From positions 3,162,001 through 3,226,000 of the forward strand of contig NZ_JACCFM010000001.1 of NCBI RefSeq assembly GCF_013410665.1: a DNA stretch of 64,000 nucleotides, given 5' to 3'. The translations under genes were made by a program, and so were the position numbers. Shown in pieces: positions 33,744-42,397 of the stretch. The DNA comes from Leifsonia psychrotolerans. GTDB lineage: Bacteria; Actinomycetota; Actinomycetes; Actinomycetales; Microbacteriaceae. The notes beneath the pieces are model-generated. The model had not been told where the DNA came from, ran no database searches, and was given only the letters and a program-made list of their open reading frames with translations. Every line of letters begins with the position of its first letter. The stretch's first letter is position 1.

Positions 33744-35600
33744 ATGGCACGTGCAGTTGGAATTGACCTCGGAACCACGAACTCGGTCGTCGCAGTCCTC
33801 GAAGGTGGCGAGCCCACCGTCATCGCAAACGCAGAAGGCCTGCGCACGACCCCGTCGGTCGTCGCCTTCACCAAAGACGGCGAAGTTCTCGTTGGTGAAA
33901 CCGCCAAGCGCCAGAACGTCACGAACGTCGACCGCACCATTTCCAGCGTCAAGCGCCACATGGGCACCGACTGGAACATCGCCATCGACGACAAGAAGTA
34001 CACCCCGCAGGAGATCTCGGCGCGCATCCTGGCCAAGCTCAAGCGCGACGCCGAGCAGTACCTCGGCGACACGGTGACGGATGCCGTCGTCACGGTTCCC
34101 GCCTACTTCAACGACGCCGAGCGTCAGGCCACCAAGGAAGCCGGTGAGATCGCGGGCCTCAACGTGCTGCGCATCATCAACGAGCCCACCGCTGCGGCTC
34201 TCGCCTACGGCCTCGACAAGGGCAAGGAAGACGAGCTCATCCTGGTCTTCGACCTCGGTGGCGGAACCTTCGACGTCTCGCTGCTCGAAGTGGGTAAGGA
34301 TGACGACTTCTCGACCATCCAGGTGCGCGCCACCTCGGGCGACAACCGCCTCGGTGGAGACGACTGGGACCAGCGCATCGTGGATCACCTGATCAAGAAG
34401 TTCAAGGAAACCACCGGCGTCGACGTCTCGAAGGACAAGATCGCCAAGCAGCGCCTCAAGGAAGCCGCCGAGCAGGCCAAGAAAGAGCTCTCGAGCAGCA
34501 TGTCGACGAGCATCCAGCTGCCCTACCTCTCGCTGACCGAGAACGGCCCGGCCAACCTCGACGAGACGCTGACCCGCGCCCAGTTCGAGCAGATGACCAG
34601 CGACCTGCTCGACCGCACGAAGAAGCCGTTCCAGGACGTTATCCGTGAGGCCGGCGTCAAGGTGGGCGACATCGCTCACGTCGTGCTCGTCGGTGGTTCC
34701 ACCCGGATGCCGGCCGTCTCTGAGCTCGTGAAGCAGGAGACCGGCGGCCAGGAGCCCAACAAGGGCGTCAACCCGGACGAGGTCGTCGCCGTCGGTGCCG
34801 CACTGCAGGCCGGCGTGCTGAAGGGTGAGCGCAAGGACGTTCTGCTCATCGACGTCACCCCCCTGAGCCTCGGTATCGAGACCAAGGGCGGCATCATGAC
34901 CAAGCTGATCGAGCGCAACACGGCCATTCCGACCAAGCGCAGTGAGACCTTCACCACGGCCGACGACAACCAGCCGTCCGTTGCAATCCAGGTCTTCCAG
35001 GGCGAGCGCGAGTTCACCCGCGACAACAAGAACCTGGGCACGTTCGAGCTGACCGGCATCGCGCCGGCTCCGCGTGGCATCCCGCAGGTCGAGGTCACCT
35101 TCGACATCGATGCCAACGGCATCGTGCACGTGTCCGCCAAGGACAAGGGCACCGGCAAGGAGCAGTCGATGACGATCACCGGCGGCTCGTCGCTGGGCAA
35201 GGAAGACATCGAGCGCATGGTGCGTGAGGGTGAAGAGCACGCTGCTGAAGACAAGAAGCGCCGTGAGGCCGCCGAGGTTCGTAACAGCGCCGAGCAGCTC
35301 GCCTACTCGATCGACAAGCTCATCAAGGAAAACGACGACAAGCTGCCCGCCGAGGTCAAGAGCGAGGTTCAGGCTGACGTCGACGCTCTCAAGTCGGCTC
35401 TGGTCGGCGACGACGACGACGCGGTGAAGACCGCATTCGACAAGCTCAACGAGAGCCAGGGCAAGCTCGGCGAAGCAATCTACGCAGCCAGCCAGGCCGA
35501 GGCCGCGACGGCACCTGAGGGCGAGCAGCCGGCTGACGCGTCGAGTGACGAGGACGTGGTTGACGCCGAGGTTGTTGAAGACGAAGACGAGAAGAAGTAA
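33744..35600 (+). CDS. dnaK: Chaperone DnaK (Hsp70)
   Basis: 618 aa. The nucleotide-binding domain (1 to about 360) has [26 protein letters not shown] and [16 protein letters not shown]. The substrate domain (about 365-480) follows the linker region [16 protein letters not shown], and a helical lid ends in an acidic tail, [16 protein letters not shown]. The Gly-X-Gly-rich N-terminus is the Gram-positive type lacking the 24-residue insert of proteobacterial DnaK. ATG 33744 follows AAAGGAG; the longer ORF start would run into the 5' UTR. It is first in the HspR-controlled operon and its stop overlaps the grpE ATG. Confidence 0.98.
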   Translation: MARAVGIDLGTTNSVVAVLEGGEPTVIANAEGLRTTPSVVAFTKDGEVLVGETAKRQNVTNVDRTISSVKRHMGTDWNIAIDDKKYTPQEISARILAKLKRDAEQYLGDTVTDAVVTVPAYFNDAERQATKEAGEIAGLNVLRIINEPTAAALAYGLDKGKEDELILVFDLGGGTFDVSLLEVGKDDDFSTIQVRATSGDNRLGGDDWDQRIVDHLIKKFKETTGVDVSKDKIAKQRLKEAAEQAKKELSSSMSTSIQLPYLSLTENGPANLDETLTRAQFEQMTSDLLDRTKKPFQDVIREAGVKVGDIAHVVLVGGSTRMPAVSELVKQETGGQEPNKGVNPDEVVAVGAALQAGVLKGERKDVLLIDVTPLSLGIETKGGIMTKLIERNTAIPTKRSETFTTADDNQPSVAIQVFQGEREFTRDNKNLGTFELTGIAPAPRGIPQVEVTFDIDANGIVHVSAKDKGTGKEQSMTITGGSSLGKEDIERMVREGEEHAAEDKKRREAAEVRNSAEQLAYSIDKLIKENDDKLPAEVKSEVQADVDALKSALVGDDDDAVKTAFDKLNESQGKLGEAIYAASQAEAATAPEGEQPADASSDEDVVDAEVVEDEDEKK

Positions 35601-36193
35601 TGGCCAAGGACAAGAACTCGGGCGCCAATCCGGCCGATGAGTCGTCCACCGCAGCTGAGGAGGCGCTTGCCGGCGCCGCCTCAGCCGCGGCCGACGCTGA
35701 CGCCGAGGGTATCGAAGAGGACGAGTTGACCGTTCAGGACATCCTGGATGCGGCTGACCTTGAGGCATCCGACCCGTCGGATGAGCACCTCGCCGACCTC
35801 AAGCGCGTCACAGCCGAGTACGCCAACTATCGCAAGCGCACCGAGGCGAACCGTGAGGTGGAGCGCGAGCGCGTCACCGGCGCGGTCGCCGTGTCACTGC
35901 TGCCGGTGCTCGACGACCTCGACCGGGCCGAGAAGCACGGCGACCTGGTTGCCGACTCGCCGTTCGCGACGATCGCAGCCAAACTGCGGTCAACCGTCGA
36001 GCGCATCGGCCTGGTTCCATTCGGTGCGGTCGGTGAGCCGTTCGACCCGAGCATGCACGAGGCGGTCTTCCAGATTCCGACGGCCGAGGTCGAGAGCGAA
36101 ACCATCGCTGACGTCGTCGAGACCGGCTACAACCTGGGTTCGACACTGCTGCGTGCGGCGAAGGTCGTGGTTCAGGTACCGAGCGATGGCTAG
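35600..36193 (+). CDS. grpE: Nucleotide exchange factor GrpE
   Basis: 197 aa. An acidic, disordered N-terminal segment of about 60 residues is followed by a long coiled coil (LADLKRVTAEYANYRKRTEAN) and the C-terminal beta domain with the family motif VGEPFDPSMHEAVFQIP and a closing LLRAAKVVVQVP. It releases ADP from DnaK. It starts within the dnaK stop (TAATG) and overlaps dnaJ by eight bases, so the three chaperones are translationally coupled. Confidence 0.96.
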   Translation: MAKDKNSGANPADESSTAAEEALAGAASAAADADAEGIEEDELTVQDILDAADLEASDPSDEHLADLKRVTAEYANYRKRTEANREVERERVTGAVAVSLLPVLDDLDRAEKHGDLVADSPFATIAAKLRSTVERIGLVPFGAVGEPFDPSMHEAVFQIPTAEVESETIADVVETGYNLGSTLLRAAKVVVQVPSDG

Positions 36194-37190
36194 CCAGGAC
36201 TGGTTCGACAAGGACTTCTACAAGGTTCTCGGTGTCTCGAAAGATGTCACGCCGGCCGAGCTGAAGAAGGCCTATCGCAAGCTGGCGCGTCAGCATCATC
36301 CCGATTCCAATCAGGGCGATGCGGCATCCGAAGCGAAGTTCAAGGAGATCAGCGAGGCCCACTCGGTACTCTCTGACCCCGAGCAGCGCAAGGAATATGA
36401 CGCAGTCCGTGCCATGGGCGGTGGAGCTCGCTTCACCGCCCCGGGCACGGGGGGCCAGCAGGGCGGATTTGACGATGTCTTCGGCGGCATGTTCGGCGGC
36501 GGTGGCGGCCAGCAGAACTACCAGTTCCAGCAGGGCGGGTACGACGACATTCTCGGCGGGCTGTTCGGCCGAGGTGCGGGTGGTGCGGGCGGCCGGTTCG
36601 GTCAGTCAACCGGCGGATATCGGGGAGCCGGCGGGCCGTCCCGTGGCCGCGATGTCACGGCATCGACGACCCTCGACTTCGTCACCGCGGTGCACGGCGA
36701 CCAGATCACCCTGCAAACGCAGGACGGCCGCTCGATCAAGGTGAAGATCCCGGCCGGCGTGTCTGACGGCCAGAAGATCAAGCTGCGCGGCAAGGGTCAG
36801 CCGAGCCCGGATGGGGGTGAGCCCGGTGACATCGTGCTCACCGTCTCGGTGCGGAAGCACCCGGTTTTTGAGCGCGACGGACTCAACCTGCGGGTGACGG
36901 TTCCGATCACGTTTGTCGAAGCCGCCCTCGGGGCGACGATCGAGGTGCCCACGTTGGGCGGCTCGCCGGTGAAGCTGCGGGTGGCTCCCGGAACGCCGAG
37001 TGGGCGCATCCTGCGGGTCAAAGGTCGTGGTGTCGAAACGGCCAAGGGCACCGGTGACTTGCTCGCCGAGGTGCAGGTTGCTGTGCCGTCACACCTGTCG
37101 AAAGAGGCCGAGGCGGCCCTCGAGGCACTCAAGGCTGCTCTGCCCGACGAGAACCCGCGCGACGAGCTTCTGGTGAAGGCGCGCGGATAA
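36186..37190 (+). CDS. DnaJ-type co-chaperone without zinc-finger domain
   Basis: 334 aa. J-domain (about 9-75) with the HPD motif in ARQHHPDSN, then a Gly/Phe-rich region (about 75-150), then directly the two C-terminal beta domains (VKIPAGVSDGQKIKLRGKG, and the final LLAEVQVAVPSHLSKEAEAALE). The four CXXCXGXG repeats of classical DnaJ are absent, making it a type B (CbpA/DnaJ2-like) protein in the operon place normally held by dnaJ. ATG 36186 overlaps grpE; the larger ORF start lies in grpE. Confidence 0.93.
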   Translation: MASQDWFDKDFYKVLGVSKDVTPAELKKAYRKLARQHHPDSNQGDAASEAKFKEISEAHSVLSDPEQRKEYDAVRAMGGGARFTAPGTGGQQGGFDDVFGGMFGGGGGQQNYQFQQGGYDDILGGLFGRGAGGAGGRFGQSTGGYRGAGGPSRGRDVTASTTLDFVTAVHGDQITLQTQDGRSIKVKIPAGVSDGQKIKLRGKGQPSPDGGEPGDIVLTVSVRKHPVFERDGLNLRVTVPITFVEAALGATIEVPTLGGSPVKLRVAPGTPSGRILRVKGRGVETAKGTGDLLAEVQVAVPSHLSKEAEAALEALKAALPDENPRDELLVKARG

Positions 37191-37192
37191 CA

Positions 37193-37615
37193 ATGGACGA
37201 GAACAGCCGGGTCTTCGTGATCTCAACCGCCGCAGAACTTGCGGGCATGCACCCGCAGACACTGCGCCAGTACGACCGCATGGGCTTGGTCAGTCCGGGC
37301 CGCACGCCCGGCAAGTCGCGTCGTTATTCGATGCGGGACGTGGCCAAGCTCCGGGAGATCGCGGAACTCGGTGCCGAGGGCGTGAGCCTGGAAGGCATCC
37401 GTCGCATATTGGCGTTGGAAGATCGGGTGCGCGGGCTCGAGTCTCGTTTGCGCGAGCTCGAGTCTGCGCTGGCCGACGAAATGCTGAGCCGACCGGGCCG
37501 CCGCGTGTTCGCGGCGGGCTCGGCCGGTGACGTTATCTCGATGAAGGCGGGCACACGGATGCGCCGCTCGACTCAGATGGTTATCTGGCGGCCGCTCGAC
37601 CACGGCGACGAGTAA
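37193..37615 (+). CDS. hspR: Heat-shock repressor HspR (MerR family)
   Basis: 140 aa. MerR-type winged HTH at the N-terminus (FVISTAAELAGMHPQTLRQYD, RRYSMRDVAKLREIAEL), then a helical segment and an Arg-rich tail ending VIWRPLDHGDE. In actinobacteria HspR binds HAIR sites and represses dnaK and clpB operons, with DnaK as co-repressor. Here HAIR sites stand before dnaK and before the ClpB-like gene at 62784. It starts two bases after the dnaJ stop. Confidence 0.96.
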   Translation: MDENSRVFVISTAAELAGMHPQTLRQYDRMGLVSPGRTPGKSRRYSMRDVAKLREIAELGAEGVSLEGIRRILALEDRVRGLESRLRELESALADEMLSRPGRRVFAAGSAGDVISMKAGTRMRRSTQMVIWRPLDHGDE

Positions 37616-37701
37616 GCGAAGCCGGAGAAATCTGTCACTGCACTCGTCAGGGGGAGGGCAGCGGCACCTGGCTGAGACCGAGAGCATTCACTCTAGATTT
37701 T

Positions 37702-37713
37702 GAAATCGATTTC
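37702..37713. promoter_or_regulatory. LacI operator, site 1 of 4
   Basis: GAAATCGATTTC, a perfect 12-bp palindrome, lies 30 bp before the ATG of the DUF4185 lipoprotein gene and next to its promoter. Same sequence at 38921 and 44730, one-base variant at 43601. The adjacent LacI protein (43694) is the likely binder. Confidence 0.85.
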
Positions 37714-37742
37714 GCTAAGGTGGGCATGGATCAAGGAGGATC

Positions 37743-38897
37743 ATGCCCGATGAACATTCCCAACGCGCACGTCGTGTCTCCGTCGGAATATCCGCGCTTT
37801 TGGCTCTCGCGCTCTCGGCCTGTTCGGGAGTGTCGAGTGTGAACGTGGACTCGAATCCGGATAAGCCGTTCGTGCTTGACCGGGTGTCGAATCTGACCGA
37901 AATCGCACAGCTAACAGGCCCGGGCGCGATCAATGACACCGCGTCCGTTGCGGTCGCAGGGACCGATCTGGGTTCGATGATCAACGTCGGCGACCGAACC
38001 TACTTTCTGTTCGGCGATACCTTCGGCGAGCGAGACCCCGACTCCATTGGAGGGCAGGGTGGTTTCTGGCGCTCGAATGTCGCCGCATGGACGACAGACG
38101 ATGACCCGAGCGACGGCATTATCTTTGACGGCTGGGTGGAAGATGAGGTCGGGCTTGCCGCTGCGCTCAGCGAAGGCGATCACGACGCTAACGGGGCCGG
38201 CGGTGAAGTCACGAAGATCCCCAGCTATGGATTTGCGATTGGTGACACACTCTACGTCTCGTACATGTCGGTGCGGTTTTGGGGGGAACCTGGTGCCTGG
38301 GATGCGAATCGTTCTGCGTTGATTGTGTCGCGCGACGACGGTCAGACGTGGACGCCGGTTGAGGGTGTGGAGTGGCCGGGTGACTCGAATTTCGTTCAAG
38401 TCGCGACGCTGCCTGTCACCGAGGGCGGCACCGACTACATCTACTTCTGGTCGATCCCGTCTGGCCGGTTTGGCGGTGTGCAGCTCATGCGCGTGCCTGC
38501 CACTGAAAAGGCCGTGGAGCGTCAGGTGTCTTACTCCTACTTCGCAGGGACTGATGGTGAGACCCCGAAGTGGAGCACCAATATCGCCGATGCCGAGGCT
38601 GTCGTCGAAGGCACGATCGGCGAACTTTCGGTGATCTGGTCGACCTACTTGGACCGCTGGATCATGAGCTATTCGGATGCCGGCAGCGCCTATGTTCGAG
38701 AGGGTGTCACGCCCTGGGGGCCGTGGGGTGAGCCGATCGAGTTGGTCTCTGGGGATGACTACCCAGGGCTGTACTCGCCCTACCTGAATCCCCGTTACGT
38801 CTCCGACGATGGGCGCACCATCTTCTTCACGTTGTCGCTCTGGGGGCCCTACAACGTGTTCTGGTTCTCGGCCGACCTTGAGCGTGTCGCATCCTGA
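37743..38897 (+). CDS. DUF4185-domain lipoprotein, candidate GH183 endo-D-arabinanase
   Basis: 384 aa. Signal peptide ending in the lipobox LALSAC (about residue 29), so it is tethered outside the membrane. A DUF4185 beta-propeller covers about residues 50-380, with the hallmark VAGTDLGSMINVGDRTYFLF then GDTFGERD and repeated W/F-rich blades (YIYFWSIPSGRFGG, SPYLNPRYVSDD). DUF4185 proteins have been shown to include endo-D-arabinanases (GH183). It has AAGGAGG before ATG 37743 and operator 1 upstream. Its own transcription unit, with an importer next door, suggests surface cleavage of a D-arabinofuranosyl polymer. The substrate is inferred. Confidence 0.82.
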   Translation: MPDEHSQRARRVSVGISALLALALSACSGVSSVNVDSNPDKPFVLDRVSNLTEIAQLTGPGAINDTASVAVAGTDLGSMINVGDRTYFLFGDTFGERDPDSIGGQGGFWRSNVAAWTTDDDPSDGIIFDGWVEDEVGLAAALSEGDHDANGAGGEVTKIPSYGFAIGDTLYVSYMSVRFWGEPGAWDANRSALIVSRDDGQTWTPVEGVEWPGDSNFVQVATLPVTEGGTDYIYFWSIPSGRFGGVQLMRVPATEKAVERQVSYSYFAGTDGETPKWSTNIADAEAVVEGTIGELSVIWSTYLDRWIMSYSDAGSAYVREGVTPWGPWGEPIELVSGDDYPGLYSPYLNPRYVSDDGRTIFFTLSLWGPYNVFWFSADLERVAS

Positions 38898-38920
38898 AGT
38901 CCGCTGAAATGCTTGCGCAT

Positions 38921-38932
38921 GAAATCGATTTC
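38921..38932. promoter_or_regulatory. LacI operator, site 2 of 4
   Basis: GAAATCGATTTC again, flanked by ATG.. and ..GCAT so the dyad extends imperfectly. It lies 118 bp before the binding-protein start at 39050, in the intergenic promoter region. Confidence 0.85.
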
Positions 38933-39049
38933 GCATAACCTGGCGCTTACCCGGTCACCGAGGATCCACAGGCACGACCGGTGTCCTCCGGCATCAGCCG
39001 GGTACACAGCAGCGACTCGACGACGAGTCGCGTTCCTGAGGAGGAACCC

Positions 39050-40420
39050 ATGAGAAAGAGCACGACACGTATTCGTCGTACAGTCATCGCCGCTCTGAGC
39101 GCACTGACCGTCGGCACGATGCTTGCGGCCTGCGGGTCCGGCACGCCCGGAGAATCCGCGGGTGGTGATGGTGCCGCTGGCGGTGCCTCCACAGTTCAGT
39201 TCTGGCACCGCACTTTCACACCGACCGAGAACGAGTGGTACGCGGACATCGTCAAGAAGTTCAACGCATCACAGGACAAGATCAAAGTGGTCGGCACTGA
39301 GGTTCCTGCGGATGCCTGGGACCAGAAGATGAAGTCCGCGCAGGCCGCCGGAAAGGCCCCTGATGTCTACACGCACTCGGGTCCGATCCAGGATGCGGTC
39401 AACGCTGGCCAACTCCATGAGCTCAACGGAATCGTCCCCGACGACGCACTGGGCGAGATCATCGATTCCGCGCGTGCGGTCTCGGCTATCGGAGACAAGT
39501 TCTACGCCTATCCACTTCTGCTTGAGCCTCAGACCGTGCTGTTCTGGAACAAGGACCTGCTGGATGGCGCGGGTGTTGACTCCACGAATGGCCCGCAGAC
39601 GTGGGACGAGTTGCTCGCTGCGTGCGCAAAGATCAAGCCCACATTGGCCGATGGCCAGTACTGCATCTCGCCGGCCTCTGATGCAGTCACTTTCGCATGG
39701 TCGACCCACGGGCAGCAGTACAACTTCTCCGGCCACACGGCCCTCAACGGCGCTTGGACCAAACCGGACATTAATAATGACGGCTACAAGAACCTCATGC
39801 TTTCGTATAAGAAGCTGTGGGATGAGGGATATATGGCCAAGCAGGCGTTGGGCGCCTACGTTGAAGGCACTGACTTCGGCCAGGAGAAGGTTGCGTTCAA
39901 GGTCTCTGGTTCTTGGATGATGTCTGAGATCGGGTCTGACTTCAAGGAGTTGCTGCCCAAGACCGGCATCGGCGCGTTCCCGAATGCGGCGGACTCTTCT
40001 GGTCGCGGCGCCACCACGCTGGGCAACTTCAAGTGGGTCGTCGACGCGAAGTCCAAAAATGCTCAAGCCGCAGGCGAGTTCCTCGCCTGGGCCATCGCGG
40101 GTGACCCTGCGAACCTGGTGCCATTCTTCGTGAACACGCAGTTCACCAAGGTGCCCGTGCGCATGTCGGTACAGGATGCAGTTGCGGGTGACCAGGCGGC
40201 AGCCGACGCACCCTGGTCGTCAGTCATCACCAATGACATCGCACCCACGGCCATTCCTGAGCCCACCTTCCCGTGGGATGTCTCGCTCGCGGTCGGTACG
40301 GCGATGGAATCCGTGATGAAGGGCGCATCATCCGTCGACGATGCGATAAGCACCGCGGACCAGGCAATCCAGACTGTCATTGATCGCGATGGTCTTCCTG
40401 CCAAGGCACCGAAGAACTAG
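39050..40420 (+). CDS. Oligosaccharide ABC transporter substrate-binding lipoprotein (family 1)
   Basis: 456 aa. Signal peptide with twin-Arg-free charged start (RKSTTRIRR) and lipobox MLAACG (Cys near 28). Family 1 (MalE/UgpB-like) fold: VQFWHRTFTPTENEWYADIV, then AGKAPDVYTHSGPIQDAVNA, FYAYPLLLEPQTVLFWNKDL and GSWMMSEIG. ATG 39050 with GAGGAGGAAC is preferred over the upstream ORF start. It should capture oligosaccharides released by the DUF4185 enzyme and pass them to the two permeases downstream. No ATPase gene is present, so a shared MsiK-like ATPase elsewhere is expected. Confidence 0.92.
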   Translation: MRKSTTRIRRTVIAALSALTVGTMLAACGSGTPGESAGGDGAAGGASTVQFWHRTFTPTENEWYADIVKKFNASQDKIKVVGTEVPADAWDQKMKSAQAAGKAPDVYTHSGPIQDAVNAGQLHELNGIVPDDALGEIIDSARAVSAIGDKFYAYPLLLEPQTVLFWNKDLLDGAGVDSTNGPQTWDELLAACAKIKPTLADGQYCISPASDAVTFAWSTHGQQYNFSGHTALNGAWTKPDINNDGYKNLMLSYKKLWDEGYMAKQALGAYVEGTDFGQEKVAFKVSGSWMMSEIGSDFKELLPKTGIGAFPNAADSSGRGATTLGNFKWVVDAKSKNAQAAGEFLAWAIAGDPANLVPFFVNTQFTKVPVRMSVQDAVAGDQAAADAPWSSVITNDIAPTAIPEPTFPWDVSLAVGTAMESVMKGASSVDDAISTADQAIQTVIDRDGLPAKAPKN

Positions 40421-40434
40421 CAACACTCGCACCG

Positions 40435-40462
40435 TTCGGGGGCTGGTCACCCAGCCCCCGAA
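40435..40462 (+). terminator. Intercistronic stem-loop after the binding-protein gene
   Basis: TTCGGGGGCTGG (40435-40446) pairs perfectly with CCAGCCCCCGAA (40451-40462) around a 4-nt loop. As at 2991-3024 it separates binding-protein and permease genes and probably sets their mRNA ratio. Confidence 0.65.
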
Positions 40463-40495
40463 CCTTCGGTTCAGACCGGAAAGGAACGGGACACA

Positions 40496-41452
40496 TTGTT
40501 GACCATCGACGTAGTGAGTGAACCGAAGGCCCTGCGTGAAAGCGCGACCAAAAAAGAGCAGCGTCAGCGTCGCGATCGCCATCGATTCCGCGATAACAGT
40601 GTTGCGTACTGGTTCTTGTTGCCCGTATTGATCCTGCTCGGCACCTTCGTCATTTGGCCCGCGATCTACGCAATCTTCCTGTCCTTCCAAGACTGGAGTT
40701 TTTACAAAGAACCGGTGTTCGTCGGCTGGAAAAACTTCTCCGATGTGCTGAGCGACCGCCTGTTTTGGCGGGCACTCGGGCGTGGCTTCCAATTCGTCCT
40801 TCTGACGGTGCCTCCGATGCTGCTTCTGGCCTTCTTCTTCGCCAGCCTCGTGGTCAGCGTCGCACGTCGATTTGCAAGCGTTTTGAAGGTCAGCATCTAT
40901 ATTCCGACCATCATCTCTGCCGTTATCACCTCGATCATCTTTGTGCTGATCTACGACTATTCCGGAGGCCTGCTCAACGCGGCACTCGGCGTCTTCGGGA
41001 CCGAGCCGATCGCCTGGCTCGGTGAACCGGCGTGGTCGCTGATTGCAATCGCGGTCCCGGCAATCTGGCTCGGGATGGGACTCACATCGCTCATCATGGT
41101 GGCGGCAATGGTCGACATTCCCACTGAGTTCTACGAGGCTGCTTCCATGGAGGGAGCCAACTGGTGGCAGAAGACGTTCTACATCACGTTGCCCCAGATG
41201 AAGAACATCTTGCTCTACCTGATGATCACCGGGTTCGTTGCCGCCATCCAGCAGTTCGAGCTGCCGCTGGTCATGACAGGCGGTGGCCCGCTGGATTCCA
41301 CGACACTGCCGAACCTGTTCATCTTCAATCACTTCCGCAACGACATGAATGTCGGGTATTCGATCGCAGCGGCGCTGCTGCTCTTCGTCGTGCTGGGCAC
41401 GGTATCGGCCGCCATCTTCAAATTCGTGAACTCCGAAAGGCTGGTCGACTGA
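40496..41452 (+). CDS. Sugar ABC transporter permease, MalF type
   Basis: 318 aa with six membrane helices. A polar N-terminal tail of about 40 residues is followed by NSVAYWFLLPVLILLGTFVIWPAIYAIFLSFQDWSF, the usual opening of MalF/UgpA-type subunits, with the coupling loop EFYEAASMEGANWWQKTFYITLP near residue 210. The start is uncertain: TTG 40496 or 40499, with AAGGAACGGG upstream. Its stop overlaps the next ATG. Confidence 0.9.
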   Translation: MLTIDVVSEPKALRESATKKEQRQRRDRHRFRDNSVAYWFLLPVLILLGTFVIWPAIYAIFLSFQDWSFYKEPVFVGWKNFSDVLSDRLFWRALGRGFQFVLLTVPPMLLLAFFFASLVVSVARRFASVLKVSIYIPTIISAVITSIIFVLIYDYSGGLLNAALGVFGTEPIAWLGEPAWSLIAIAVPAIWLGMGLTSLIMVAAMVDIPTEFYEAASMEGANWWQKTFYITLPQMKNILLYLMITGFVAAIQQFELPLVMTGGGPLDSTTLPNLFIFNHFRNDMNVGYSIAAALLLFVVLGTVSAAIFKFVNSERLVD

Positions 41453-42318
41453 TGGCCACTACACAGGCTCTTCCGACCGCGCAGCACTCCAAGCACGACA
41501 CGGCGTGGTGGCTGTATGCCGCGGGCAAGCTGATCGTCGGTGTCGTCTTCGTGCTCGCGGCCCTGTTCCCGCTCGCCTGGATGATCATCGCCGGGTTCAA
41601 GTCGAAGACCGAAGTTATCTCGACACCGTTTCAGTTCTTCCCTGAGGTCTGGCTGTGGCAGAACTACGCGCAGATCCTCGCGGACCCGGCCTTCGTTCGC
41701 ACCTTCGTGTGGACACTGCTCGGGGCGATTCTGTTCACCCTGCTCGCCCTCGCGATCAACTCGCTCGCGGCTTACGCTTTTGCGCGGTTGGAATTCCGGT
41801 TCAAAGGTGCGCTCTGGGTGATCGTCATCACGACGCTCTTCATTCCGGGCATGACGATCTTGTTGACCAGCTTCATCGTCGTCACGAGACTTCAGATGCT
41901 TGACACTCTTGCGGTCCTGGTGATCCCCGGGGCAGCCAGCGCCGGCATGGTTTTCTTCATCCGGCAGTTCTACCTGAATATCCCGCTATCTCTGGAGGAG
42001 GCGGCGATGCTCGATGGCTGCAACCGCTTCACGATCTTCTGGCGGCTGTTCGTCCCCCTGTCCAAACCGCCGTTCATCGTGATGGGAATCACGGCATTTT
42101 TGGCCTATTGGAACTCGTACGTCTGGCCCATCCTGACAATCACCAGCCCCGAGCGGTTTGTTCTCCAGCAGTACCTGGCGACCTTCCGCTCCGAGCGCAG
42201 CACAGAGCTCGGCCTCCTAATGGCCGGATCCGTGTTGGCAGCGGCGCCCGTCGTGATTATCTTCTTGATCTTTCAGCGTCAGATCATCGGCAACATCAAG
42301 ATGGCGGGGCTTAAGTAG
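41452..42318 (+). CDS. Sugar ABC transporter permease, MalG type
   Basis: 288 aa, partner of the preceding permease. It opens with a short tail and AGKLIVGVVFVLAALFPLAWMIIAGFKS, has SFIVVTRLQMLDTLAVLVIPGAAS and the coupling loop IPLSLEEAAMLDGCNRFTIFWRLFVPL, and ends QRQIIGNIKMAGLK, the usual MalG/UgpE terminus. ATG 41452 overlaps the upstream TGA. Convergent with the GH172 gene. Confidence 0.93.
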   Translation: MATTQALPTAQHSKHDTAWWLYAAGKLIVGVVFVLAALFPLAWMIIAGFKSKTEVISTPFQFFPEVWLWQNYAQILADPAFVRTFVWTLLGAILFTLLALAINSLAAYAFARLEFRFKGALWVIVITTLFIPGMTILLTSFIVVTRLQMLDTLAVLVIPGAASAGMVFFIRQFYLNIPLSLEEAAMLDGCNRFTIFWRLFVPLSKPPFIVMGITAFLAYWNSYVWPILTITSPERFVLQQYLATFRSERSTELGLLMAGSVLAAAPVVIIFLIFQRQIIGNIKMAGLK

Positions 42319-42345
42319 CCTTCCGCTGTGGCGGGACAGGAACAG

Positions 42346-42382
42346 CGACAGCGCCGCGGAGGCATGCCCCGCGGCGCTGTCG
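42346..42382. terminator. Stem-loop between convergent permease and GH172 genes
   Basis: CGACAGCGCCGCGG (42346-42359) and CCGCGGCGCTGTCG (42369-42382) pair perfectly with a 9-nt loop. Both genes end within 30 bp, so it can serve both directions. Confidence 0.75.
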
Positions 42383-42397
42383 TCGTGCATCACATTC

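Noticed and set aside
33675..35768. A 697-aa minus-strand frame opposite dnaK
   Set aside because: It is a shadow of the highly biased dnaK codons; dnaK has full homology, RBS and HAIR-controlled promoter.
37640..37690. TPP riboswitch suggested by GGCACCTGGCTGAGACC before the DUF4185 gene
   Set aside because: The CTGAGA box occurs, but the partner segments of the THI element (the CCTGATCTGG-type stem) are missing and the gene has no thiamine link.
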